The position numbers were made by a program, and so were the translations under genes. The notes below the pieces were generated by a model, which was not told where the DNA came from, ran no database searches, and worked only from the letters and a program-made list of their open reading frames with translations. Positions 1 through 5,909 of a stretch of DNA of 6,759 nucleotides are shown piece after piece; position 1 is the first letter of the stretch, and every line of letters starts with the position of its first letter. Location of the stretch: the NCBI GenBank assembly GCA_902783815.1, contig CACZSM010000199.1, positions 1 through 6,759 on the forward strand. The letters run 5' to 3'. The stretch comes from an uncultured Ruminococcus sp. GTDB taxonomy: Bacteria; Bacillota; Clostridia; Oscillospirales; Acutalibacteraceae.

Positions 1-784
1 CGCTGCTGCTAATATCGGTATCGGTTTACAATCATTTTGTATTCCGGGTTCTGTTGCAGAAAACCGCAAGGTTGGTCTTGGACACGGTAATCTCGGCAAA
101 ATGTTGCTTTCGGAAGAAACTGAATGTTTCTGCTTCTTAGCAGGTCATGAATCTTTTGCCGCTGCTGAGGGTGCTATCAAAATAGCCCTTAATGCAAACA
201 AGGTTCGTGTTAAGCCTCTCCGTGTTATTCTTAACGGTCTTGGCAAGGACGCTGCTTATATTATTTCAAGAATTAACGGTTTCACTTATGTTGAAACAAA
301 GTTTGACCCATACAAGGAAGAAGTTACTGTTGTTGAAACAAAGGCTTTCTCAAAGGGTCAAAGAGCCGATGTTAAGTGCTACGGTGCTGATAATGTACCT
401 GAAGGCGTTGCAATTATGCGTCTTGAAAATGTCGGTGTTTCCATTACGGGTAACTCAACTAACCCGACCCGTTTCCAACATCCTGTTGCAGGAACTTACA
501 AGAAATGGTGTGTTGAAAACGGCGTAAACTACTTCTCTGTTGCTTCAGGCGGCGGTACAGGAAGAACACTTCACCCCGATAATATGGGTGCCGGTCCTTC
601 TTCTTACGGTATGACCGATACAATGGGTCGTATGCACTCTGATGCTCAGTTTGCAGGATCAAGCTCTGTTCCGGCTCATGTTGAGATGATGGGTCTTATC
701 GGAATGGGCAACAACCCGATGGTTGGCGCAACAGTTGCAGTTGCTGTAAGTGTTGAAGAAGCTGCAAAGGAAGGCAAGTTCTGA
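1..784 (+). CDS. GGGtGRT-family protein, 3' part (start outside window)
   Basis: The reading frame is open from base 2, so the gene begins before the window; 260 residues are visible. The internal ATG at 101 is not the likely start, because the upstream codons (AAANIGIGLQSF...) continue the same Gly/Ala-rich protein without a break and no Shine-Dalgarno site precedes it. The family signature GGGTGRT lies at visible residues 183-189 (bases 548-568), followed by LHPDNMGAGPSSYGMTDTMG and then HSDAQFAGSSSVPAHVEMMG, which matches my memory of the GGGtGRT family (Pfam PF14057). Its biochemical function is not established. From memory, relatives often lie beside a NifU-like iron-sulphur scaffold gene, which cannot be checked here. 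Several cysteines are present (FCIPG, ECFCF, VKCYG, KKWCV), but no classic Fe-S spacing is seen. No membrane segment or signal is visible. Codons lean to GCT, GGT and GTT, as in a well-expressed gene. It ends just before a strong terminator and is unrelated to the polysaccharide genes that converge on it. Confidence 0.85.
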   Translation, partial: AAANIGIGLQSFCIPGSVAENRKVGLGHGNLGKMLLSEETECFCFLAGHESFAAAEGAIKIALNANKVRVKPLRVILNGLGKDAAYIISRINGFTYVETKFDPYKEEVTVVETKAFSKGQRADVKCYGADNVPEGVAIMRLENVGVSITGNSTNPTRFQHPVAGTYKKWCVENGVNYFSVASGGGTGRTLHPDNMGAGPSSYGMTDTMGRMHSDAQFAGSSSVPAHVEMMGLIGMGNNPMVGATVAVAVSVEEAAKEGKF

Positions 785-812
785 TCCTTTTAAGTATTAT
801 AAAATAATTAAG

Positions 813-854
813 CTGACTTTCATCAGATGTTCTGGTGAAAGTCAGTTTTTTTTT
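813..854 (+). terminator. Rho-independent terminator of the GGGtGRT gene
   Basis: A 15-bp stem (813-827 with 831-845, one G-T wobble at 823/835) closes a 3-base loop and is followed directly by nine T residues (846-854). It lies 28 bases after the stop codon at 784. Read on the minus strand, the same hairpin sits about 20 bases past the end of the leftward operon, but the bases that follow (CTTAATTATTTT) form only a broken T-tract. It may therefore act in both directions, more weakly for the leftward operon. Confidence 0.92.
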
Positions 855-865
855 GCAATATTGTA

Positions 866-1567
866 TCAGACTTTTTTCATATACATTTTATGGGTCTTGG
901 CTTTCTCAAGGAATTCTTCAAGTCTGCCGTTTTCCTTTATGGCTTTCCGTATGGAAGAATCGAACATATCCGCAATGTCATCCACGGTCATTTCTTTATA
1001 AAACTTTTTTGGGAGAGATTTATAGAATGTGCCGCCAAAGGTATTGCCGGCTGATGATCCCGGAGATCCTACAAGCTCCGCAATTTCAGTTTTTCCGCTG
1101 CGGTGGAATATCATTTTCAGTTCGGTACTTTCATGTTGGGATTCAGACAGGAAACTTGCAAAGTAAAAGTCAGAATGTCTGAAATGAAGTTCATGCTTTG
1201 CTGCGAATTGTTCAGCAAAGCTGTCAAAAGAGCCTCGTATCAGCGTATCATTTTTTTTGAGCAGCTTTAAAAGCTCCGGGGTTTCATCAATACTTTTTAT
1301 AGAATCCGGGAAAATGATCTCCTTTAGCTGCTTCATGCGTACAAGATAGTCTGTATCAACGCCAGTAAAACCGTAGTCATAGCCGCAAGCCATACTGTCC
1401 TCAATAAACAGAGAGATATCCTTTGGCTTGCGGTGGTATTTCTTTTTAAACTTCTTGTATATTTTGTCAAGAGGATAGATAAGTTCATCATCCTCTACTA
1501 TTCCTTCACCCCATGCGGAAAGCATTATTTCGTATTCCCCCATAGGTTCGTAATTTAATATTGACAT
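866..1567 (-). CDS. Unrecognised 233-residue protein with one degenerate BspA-like repeat
   Basis: I do not recognise this protein as a whole. It starts at ATG 1567, with a good AAAGGA Shine-Dalgarno site 9 bases upstream. It lies 21 bases after the rfbB stop, so it is probably the last gene of the leftward operon; its stop is 20 bases from the shared terminator hairpin. It has no signal peptide or membrane segment and looks cytoplasmic. The N-terminal 35 residues are acidic; residues 37-47 are a Lys-rich patch (IYKKFKKKYHR). Residues 81-93 (LKEIIFPDSIKSI) fit the LRR_5/BspA repeat consensus, and residues 113-129 (SFDSFAEQFAAKHELHF) resemble the 'GSYAEKYAKENGIKF'-type stretch that often closes such repeats. 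The rest (about 135-233) includes a Gly/Ser-rich turn (GSPGSSAGNTFGGT, 167-180) and a charged helical C-terminus. The BspA relation is inferred from pattern only. The operon position does not by itself show a role in sugar metabolism. Confidence 0.8.
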   Translation of the reverse strand: MSILNYEPMGEYEIMLSAWGEGIVEDDELIYPLDKIYKKFKKKYHRKPKDISLFIEDSMACGYDYGFTGVDTDYLVRMKQLKEIIFPDSIKSIDETPELLKLLKKNDTLIRGSFDSFAEQFAAKHELHFRHSDFYFASFLSESQHESTELKMIFHRSGKTEIAELVGSPGSSAGNTFGGTFYKSLPKKFYKEMTVDDIADMFDSSIRKAIKENGRLEEFLEKAKTHKMYMKKV

Positions 1568-1588
1568 TTTAAATATCCTTTCTTTGCA

Positions 1589-2599
1589 TTACAAAGCGGC
1601 ATTATTTGCGTCAAGATATTTCCCTGATATTATATCCTCCCACCATCTGCGGTTTTCAAGATACCAACGAATAGTCTTTTTTAGCCCGTCAGCAAATTTT
1701 GTTTCAGGCTGCCAGCCAAGTTCCTGCTGTATTTTTGTGGGGTCTATGGCGTAGCGGAGGTCGTGTCCTTTGCGGTCTGCAACATAGGTGATAAGTCTTT
1801 CAGGCTTATTAAGCTCCCGGCAAATGAGCTTTACGATATCAATATTACTCATCTCATTATGACCGCCTATATTATATACCTCACCAACTCTGCCATTATG
1901 TATTATAAGGTCAACAGCGCGGCAGTGATCCTCAACATAAAGCCAGTCACGGATATTTATTCCCTTACCGTAAACAGGCAGCGGCTTATCATGCAGGGCA
2001 TTGACTATCATAAGAGGTATCAGTTTTTCCGGGAAGTGATAAGGTCCATAGTTGTTTGAGCAGCGGCTTATTGTCACAGGCAGACCATATGTACGGTGAT
2101 ATGCAAGTACAAGAAGATCTGCGCCTGCCTTTGAACTGCTGTACGGACTGCTTGTATGCAGAGGTGTATTCTCTGTAAAGAAGAGGTCAGGTCTGTCAAG
2201 AGGGAGGTCACCATAGACTTCATCAGTTGAGATCTGGTGATAACGGCTTATTCCAAATTTGCGGCAGGCATCCATCAGGACTTCTGTACCGATAATATTC
2301 GTATTCAGGAATATTTCAGGAGTCTCTATTGAACGGTCAACATGGCTTTCAGCCGCAAAGTTTACAACAATATCCGGCTTTTCGTCCTCAAAAATTCTTT
2401 CAACAGATTTTCTGTCACAGATATCTGTCCGCACGAATCTGAAATACGGGTTGTTAAAAACCGGTTCAAGAGTTGTGATATTGCCGGCATAGGTCAGTTT
2501 ATCAATGCAGATGATCCTGTAGGCAGGATATTTTTTCAACATATAGAAAATAAAGTTTGCGCCGATGAATCCGGCGCCTCCGGTCACGATTATCTTCAT
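1589..2599 (-). CDS. rfbB: dTDP-glucose 4,6-dehydratase (RmlB)
   Basis: This cytoplasmic NAD-dependent enzyme converts dTDP-glucose to dTDP-4-keto-6-deoxyglucose, the branch point for dTDP-rhamnose and many dideoxy and amino sugars. At 336 residues it has the normal family length and is an extended short-chain dehydrogenase. The N-terminal Rossmann motif TGGAGFIG is at residues 6-13, with IDKLTYAGN at 32-40. The family hallmarks follow in order: AAESHVDRS (82-90), STDEVYG (124-130) with the Thr-Asp-Glu catalytic set, the YSSSK tyrosine-lysine pair (Y153, K157), NNYGPYHFPEKLIP (182-195) and RDWLYVEDH (217-225). The start at ATG 2599 has the site GAGGTAG about 8 bases upstream. That site overlaps the rfbA stop codon (gap of 10 bases), so translation of the two genes is probably coupled. 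The protein looks intact. In this setting its product most likely feeds the VioA-like aminotransferase at 4742-5842. Confidence 0.97.
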   Translation of the reverse strand: MKIIVTGGAGFIGANFIFYMLKKYPAYRIICIDKLTYAGNITTLEPVFNNPYFRFVRTDICDRKSVERIFEDEKPDIVVNFAAESHVDRSIETPEIFLNTNIIGTEVLMDACRKFGISRYHQISTDEVYGDLPLDRPDLFFTENTPLHTSSPYSSSKAGADLLVLAYHRTYGLPVTISRCSNNYGPYHFPEKLIPLMIVNALHDKPLPVYGKGINIRDWLYVEDHCRAVDLIIHNGRVGEVYNIGGHNEMSNIDIVKLICRELNKPERLITYVADRKGHDLRYAIDPTKIQQELGWQPETKFADGLKKTIRWYLENRRWWEDIISGKYLDANNAAL

Positions 2600-2609
2600 A
2601 TCAGCTACC

Positions 2610-3494
2610 TCAGAATATCAGTTTTCCCTGTGCGACTTGCCGCAGATGTTCTCCGTAGGGTGAATTTCCATAAAGCTCCGCAGATGACAGCAGTTTTTCT
2701 TTGCTTATCCATTTTTCGTGGAATGCAATTTCCTCCGGAGCAGAAATGACTACTCCCTGTCTGTTCTGTACTGTCTGAACGAATACGGCAGCATCCATAA
2801 GACTGTCGATAGTACCCGTATCGATCCAGGCAAAGCCTCTGCCGAGCAGTTGAACTTCAAGTGAGCCATCCTCCAGATAAAGCCTGTTCAGATCAGTTAT
2901 TTCAAGTTCTCCTCTTGCTGAGGGTCTGACTTTTTTAGCCATCTGTACGACACGGTTATCATAAAAATACAAGCCGGTAATACAGTAATTGCTTTTTGGT
3001 TCAGAGGGCTTTTCCTCAACGGAGATGACCTTTTTATTTTCATCAAATTCTACTATACCGAATTGTTCAGGCTTTTTGACATAATATCCGAAGATAGTAG
3101 CCTTTCCGTTTTCCGCATTAAAAGCGGCATCACTGAGATTTCGCCTGAAATAGCCGCCGTAGAAGATATTATCCCCAAGAATCATAGCGCATGGTTCATT
3201 GCCGATAAAGTCCTCGCCGATAATAAATGCTTGTGCAAGACCATCGGGAGAGGGCTGGACTTCATATGACAGATTTATTCCAAAGCTGCTGCCGTCACCT
3301 AAAAGGCGCTTAAAGCGCGGAGTATCGACGGGCGTAGAAATGATAAGGATATCCCGTATTCCTGCCAGCATCAGAGTTGACAGGGGATAATATATCATAG
3401 GTTTATCATAGACAGGGAGAAGCTGTTTTGATGTTACCTTTGTAAGCGGATACAGTCTTGTTCCGCTGCCGCCTGCGAGGATTATCCCTTTCAT
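2610..3494 (-). CDS. rfbA: Glucose-1-phosphate thymidylyltransferase (RmlA)
   Basis: This enzyme joins glucose-1-phosphate and dTTP to give dTDP-glucose and pyrophosphate, the first step of the dTDP-sugar pathway; it acts in the cytoplasm. I place the start at ATG 3494 (MKGIILAGG, 294 residues), not at the in-frame GTG at 3500, because the only Shine-Dalgarno AGG (3502-3504) is 7 bases from the ATG but 1 base from the GTG, and RmlA proteins typically begin MKGIILAGG. Numbered from this ATG, the nucleotide-binding signature GGSGTRLYPLTKVTSK is at 8-23, LGDN with the metal-binding Asp at 106-109, VEEKP at 159-163, RGELEITDLN at 194-203, and WIDTGT with the second metal-binding Asp (D225) at 223-228. 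Length and motifs are normal for the short RmlA form. The gene lies directly upstream of rfbB, whose ribosome site overlaps its stop. Its leader contains the inverted-repeat element at 3518-3661. dTDP-sugar feedback on RmlA is known for the family but not visible here. Confidence 0.97.
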   Translation of the reverse strand: MKGIILAGGSGTRLYPLTKVTSKQLLPVYDKPMIYYPLSTLMLAGIRDILIISTPVDTPRFKRLLGDGSSFGINLSYEVQPSPDGLAQAFIIGEDFIGNEPCAMILGDNIFYGGYFRRNLSDAAFNAENGKATIFGYYVKKPEQFGIVEFDENKKVISVEEKPSEPKSNYCITGLYFYDNRVVQMAKKVRPSARGELEITDLNRLYLEDGSLEVQLLGRGFAWIDTGTIDSLMDAAVFVQTVQNRQGVVISAPEEIAFHEKWISKEKLLSSAELYGNSPYGEHLRQVAQGKLIF

Positions 3495-3500
3495 TTTCAC

Positions 3501-3504
3501 ACCT
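3501..3504 (-). promoter_or_regulatory. Shine-Dalgarno site that fixes the rfbA start
   Basis: On the minus strand the sequence reads AGCAGGTGTGAAAATG. The AGG core is 7 bases from the ATG at 3494, a normal spacing, but only one base from the GTG at 3500, which is too close to be used. This supports a 294-residue RfbA beginning MKGIILAGG. Confidence 0.7.
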
Positions 3505-3517
3505 GCTTTCGTTTATT

Positions 3518-3661
3518 TTAAGGAACCACTGAATAAATCACGCCTGACGGCTCAGCACTTGTCTTGCTTGCATCTTTTCCGTCATCTTGCATCAAATTCG
3601 CTTAAAAACCGTCAGGTTTACGGCGCTCATTTGATACAATCTTTAATCAGTGCTTCCTTAA
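3518..3661. repeat. 144-bp MITE-like inverted-repeat element
   Basis: The two ends are a 20-bp inverted repeat: TTAAGGAACCACTGAATAAA at 3518-3537 and the complement of TTAAGGAAGCACTGATTAAA at 3642-3661, with two mismatches (3526/3653 and 3533/3646). An inner perfect 8-bp pair, CCTGACGG (3543-3550) and CCGTCAGG (3609-3616), would extend a folded structure. Further inside, CTTGCATC occurs in a near repeat and CCGTCA occurs twice (3579 and 3609), allowing other folds. Both outer ends begin with TTAA, which could be a target duplication or part of the terminal repeat. It encodes no protein. It covers the whole gap between the acyltransferase gene and the rfbA leader, overlaps the last four sense codons and stop of the acyltransferase, and ends 14 bases before the rfbA ribosome site. 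Size and terminal symmetry fit a non-autonomous mobile repeat (MITE or similar palindromic family). That it is repeated elsewhere in the genome is inferred, not seen. No clear intrinsic terminator T-tract follows it. Confidence 0.65.
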
Positions 3662-4732
3662 TTCTTTGTCTGATGCCTTATCAATTAACTTGAATACCGG
3701 CTTTTCGATCAGGTAAATTCGTCCGATATCAATGATCGTACAAATAATGTATATTCCAACAACTGAACAAATTTCATGTACTATAAACATATCTGTATGG
3801 AATGCTCCGACATTATTGAGCGTATCTTTCCATAGCCATTGACGCATAGTATCAGAGTTTGAATGTATAAGTAATACACCGAATGTTGACGCAGCAATTG
3901 TATTAATGATAGGATTATACTTTAGCTTGAGATTTTTGAAGAAAACAAACAAACTTACTGCGGTAACAGTGGCAAGTATTTTATTTGAATCTTCAACATA
4001 ATAATACCAAGGATGTACATCCAACTTAAGTACATAATAAGCAATAGCTTCAGCTATTACACTAAGTAATGACAAAAGAATTGTAACACCAGCTGCGATA
4101 GTCCACCATTTCTTATTGCTGAACCATTCTGCACGATAAAGTCTGATATATGAACCAATAAAATAGATAACCATAAACCAGCCAATGTAAGTAAAAGCAT
4201 TGGGTGCTATAAATATTGTCTGTAAAACCGAACCTGTTATCAAACAGACTAATAATAGATTTCTGTGTTTCTTTTCATCCATTGCTTTAATAAGAATGTT
4301 CAGGAAGGGAACAAAACAGAAAAAGACAAGATATGAATTTGTAAAACCTGCTCCGATTCCATAAAACGGCAAAACAGCTTTTATCAATTCTTTTATAGAA
4401 AAGGGTTCATATTTTGTAAACAGAAATATAAAGCAAAACACTATATTATAAAATTCTACTTCCAGAAAAAGCTTCAGGAATTTTTTTAGTGTAATATTTG
4501 ATTTGCACATAAAGTAACCGGTTATCAGGACAAAACAGTTTATACCTGTTTTACCTCCCCAGCCCCATAAAAGTGAGAACAAACTATTGACAGATAATAT
4601 ATTATCATGATTTATTTCGCTGAGCACTCCGGAATTAACTGTGTAATGATGTGCAACGATTATCAGCATTGTGATGATCCTGAATAATTCAATTGATGAA
4701 TCTCGTTGTTTCAGCTTTTTTATCGCTTCCAT
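3647..4732 (-). CDS. Acyltransferase family 3 membrane protein (O-acetyltransferase-like)
   Basis: This 361-residue integral membrane protein fits the acyltransferase-3 family (PF01757; OafA/WecH/OatA-type). Members transfer an acyl group, usually acetyl, to a sugar on a polysaccharide or lipid-linked precursor. The N-terminal signature is present: R10-DSSIELFRIITMLIIVAHHY with the His pair at 28-29, then GINCFVLITGYF at 63-74. About ten hydrophobic segments follow, near 19-30, 55-75, 92-107, 117-128, 133-150, 157-175, 181-198, 210-236, 250-266, 276-291 and 318-342. There is no extra periplasmic SGNH domain. It starts at ATG 4732 with GAGGA a few bases upstream, overlapping the aminotransferase stop (gap of 9 bases), so the two are likely co-translated. 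Codons and bases are much more A+T-rich than in rfbA/rfbB (hand count of two 60-base stretches: 22% and 30% G+C, against 43% and 47%). The last residues LRKH and the stop lie inside the inverted repeat at 3518-3661, so the native C-terminus may have been altered. Acceptor and acyl donor cannot be read from sequence. Confidence 0.9.
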   Translation of the reverse strand: MEAIKKLKQRDSSIELFRIITMLIIVAHHYTVNSGVLSEINHDNILSVNSLFSLLWGWGGKTGINCFVLITGYFMCKSNITLKKFLKLFLEVEFYNIVFCFIFLFTKYEPFSIKELIKAVLPFYGIGAGFTNSYLVFFCFVPFLNILIKAMDEKKHRNLLLVCLITGSVLQTIFIAPNAFTYIGWFMVIYFIGSYIRLYRAEWFSNKKWWTIAAGVTILLSLLSVIAEAIAYYVLKLDVHPWYYYVEDSNKILATVTAVSLFVFFKNLKLKYNPIINTIAASTFGVLLIHSNSDTMRQWLWKDTLNNVGAFHTDMFIVHEICSVVGIYIICTIIDIGRIYLIEKPVFKLIDKASDKELRKH

Positions 4733-4741
4733 AAATTCCTC

Positions 4742-5842
4742 TTATTTCTTACAACTGAGGATAATCTCGCATATCCTGTCAATATCTTCAATAGCAAGGT
4801 CAGCATAAAGCGGCAGTGTAAGGATATTTCTGCTTATGCTGAGCGCAGAGGGAGTAAGACCAACATCAAATCTTCCCTTGAACGCAGTAAAAGCGCTTGT
4901 CAGGGGATAGAAATACTTTCTTGGATGGATACCGTATTTTTTCAGTTCGTCAGATATCTCATCCCTGTCGGCGCCGAATATGCTTTTATCGAACAGTACA
5001 GGATAGTAAGCATAATTTGACTGTACATCCTTTTGTATGGTATTAAGCTGTATGCCGTCAATTCCGCTGAGATGGCTGTTATAGCGTTCTGCGGCGGTTT
5101 TTCGCTTTGCTATTTCGCTGTCGATATGCCGCAGATTACAAATACCCATAGCCGCGCAAAATTCATTCATCTTTGCATTTGCGCCTACGGCACTTACTTC
5201 CTCCTGACCGTGTATGCCAAAGTTTTTGAGATCACGCAGCTTCATGCCGATCTCCTTATCTCTGAAGCATACTGCGCCTCCTTCTATGGTATTGAATACC
5301 TTTGTAGCATGGAAACTGAAACAAGAAGCATCTCCGAATTCAGAGGTACTCAGACCTTTGTAAGTTTCACCAAAGGTATGAGCCGCATCGTAAATAACTT
5401 TTAATTCATATTTTTTTGCGATCCTGTCGATCTCTTCGATATTGCAGATATTCCCGTAAACATGAACCGGCAGTATCGCGCAGGTACGGTCAGTTATAAG
5501 TGATTCTATAATATCCATATTTATCGTATATGTAATTGGGTCGATATCGCAGAATACGGGTTCAAGACGGTTTCTTACTATTGCATGAGTAGTGGAAGCG
5601 AAAGTAAAGGGAGTAGTAATGACTTCTCCTTCAAGCTCCATAGCCTGCAATGAAAGCTCCAAAGCCATATGACCGTTGGTGAACAGTTCTATATTATCTG
5701 TCCTGAGATAATCTTTCAGCATATTTTTAAACTGTTCATGCTTAGGTCCCATATTGGTAAGCCAGTGACTTTCCCAGATATCTTTTATTTCTTTCATGTA
5801 TTCATCAAAATCAGGTATTGATGACCGGGTGACAAATATCAT
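4742..5842 (-). CDS. DegT/DnrJ/EryC1/StrS sugar aminotransferase, VioA-like
   Basis: This is a PLP-dependent aminotransferase of nucleotide-linked keto sugars; at 366 residues its length is typical. The PLP Schiff-base lysine is K181 in FSFHATKVFNTIEGGA (175-190). YDAAHTFG (151-158) carries the Asp that holds the pyridine nitrogen, TNGHMAL (55-61) fits the phosphate-binding turn, and KMNEF (224-228) and HPRKYFYP (306-313) are further family marks. The run ESHWLTNMGPKHEQF near the N-terminus, GEVITTPFTF (72-81), and FHATKVFNT with KMNEF closely recall VioA/FdtB/QdtB-type enzymes, of which VioA makes dTDP-4-amino-4,6-dideoxyglucose from dTDP-4-keto-6-deoxyglucose. The VioA choice is favoured by memory of VioA sequences and by rfbA/rfbB in the same operon without a visible 3,4-ketoisomerase; a C-3 aminotransferase cannot be excluded. 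The start at ATG 5842 has GGAG 7 bases upstream. Its stop overlaps the ribosome site of the acyltransferase, suggesting linked function. The protein looks complete and cytoplasmic. Confidence 0.93.
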   Translation of the reverse strand: MIFVTRSSIPDFDEYMKEIKDIWESHWLTNMGPKHEQFKNMLKDYLRTDNIELFTNGHMALELSLQAMELEGEVITTPFTFASTTHAIVRNRLEPVFCDIDPITYTINMDIIESLITDRTCAILPVHVYGNICNIEEIDRIAKKYELKVIYDAAHTFGETYKGLSTSEFGDASCFSFHATKVFNTIEGGAVCFRDKEIGMKLRDLKNFGIHGQEEVSAVGANAKMNEFCAAMGICNLRHIDSEIAKRKTAAERYNSHLSGIDGIQLNTIQKDVQSNYAYYPVLFDKSIFGADRDEISDELKKYGIHPRKYFYPLTSAFTAFKGRFDVGLTPSALSISRNILTLPLYADLAIEDIDRICEIILSCKK

Positions 5843-5909
5843 ACCCTCACTCCATTTAAAAATTGTTTATTGAAAATATATAAGACAGTAAATTTTTTTC
5901 ATAACGGTA

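Noticed and set aside
101..784. A complete 227-residue gene starting at ATG 101.
   Set aside because: The frame is open to the left edge with matching composition and no ribosome site precedes 101, so the gene is truncated by the window.
2342..2749. Plus-strand open frames opposite rfbB/rfbA, the acyltransferase and the flippase.
   Set aside because: They lie antisense to well-supported genes, have no family motifs and lack convincing ribosome sites; they are shadows of the real frames.
3495..3646. A dedicated rfbA promoter or a riboswitch within the leader.
   Set aside because: I found no paired -35/-10 boxes and no recognisable riboswitch core; the symmetry is better explained by the inverted-repeat element.
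3518..3661. The inverted repeat as an intrinsic terminator of the upstream genes.
   Set aside because: The arms are more than 100 bases apart and no T-run follows the stem on the minus strand, so it does not look like a classic terminator.
5843..5909. Possible promoter before the aminotransferase (minus strand: TTATGA at 5899-5904 and TATATT at 5875-5880, 18 bases apart).
   Set aside because: The -10 box fits 5 of 6 but the -35 only 3 of 6, and the gap is A+T-rich, so such matches are expected by chance. Readthrough from the flippase gene explains expression equally well.
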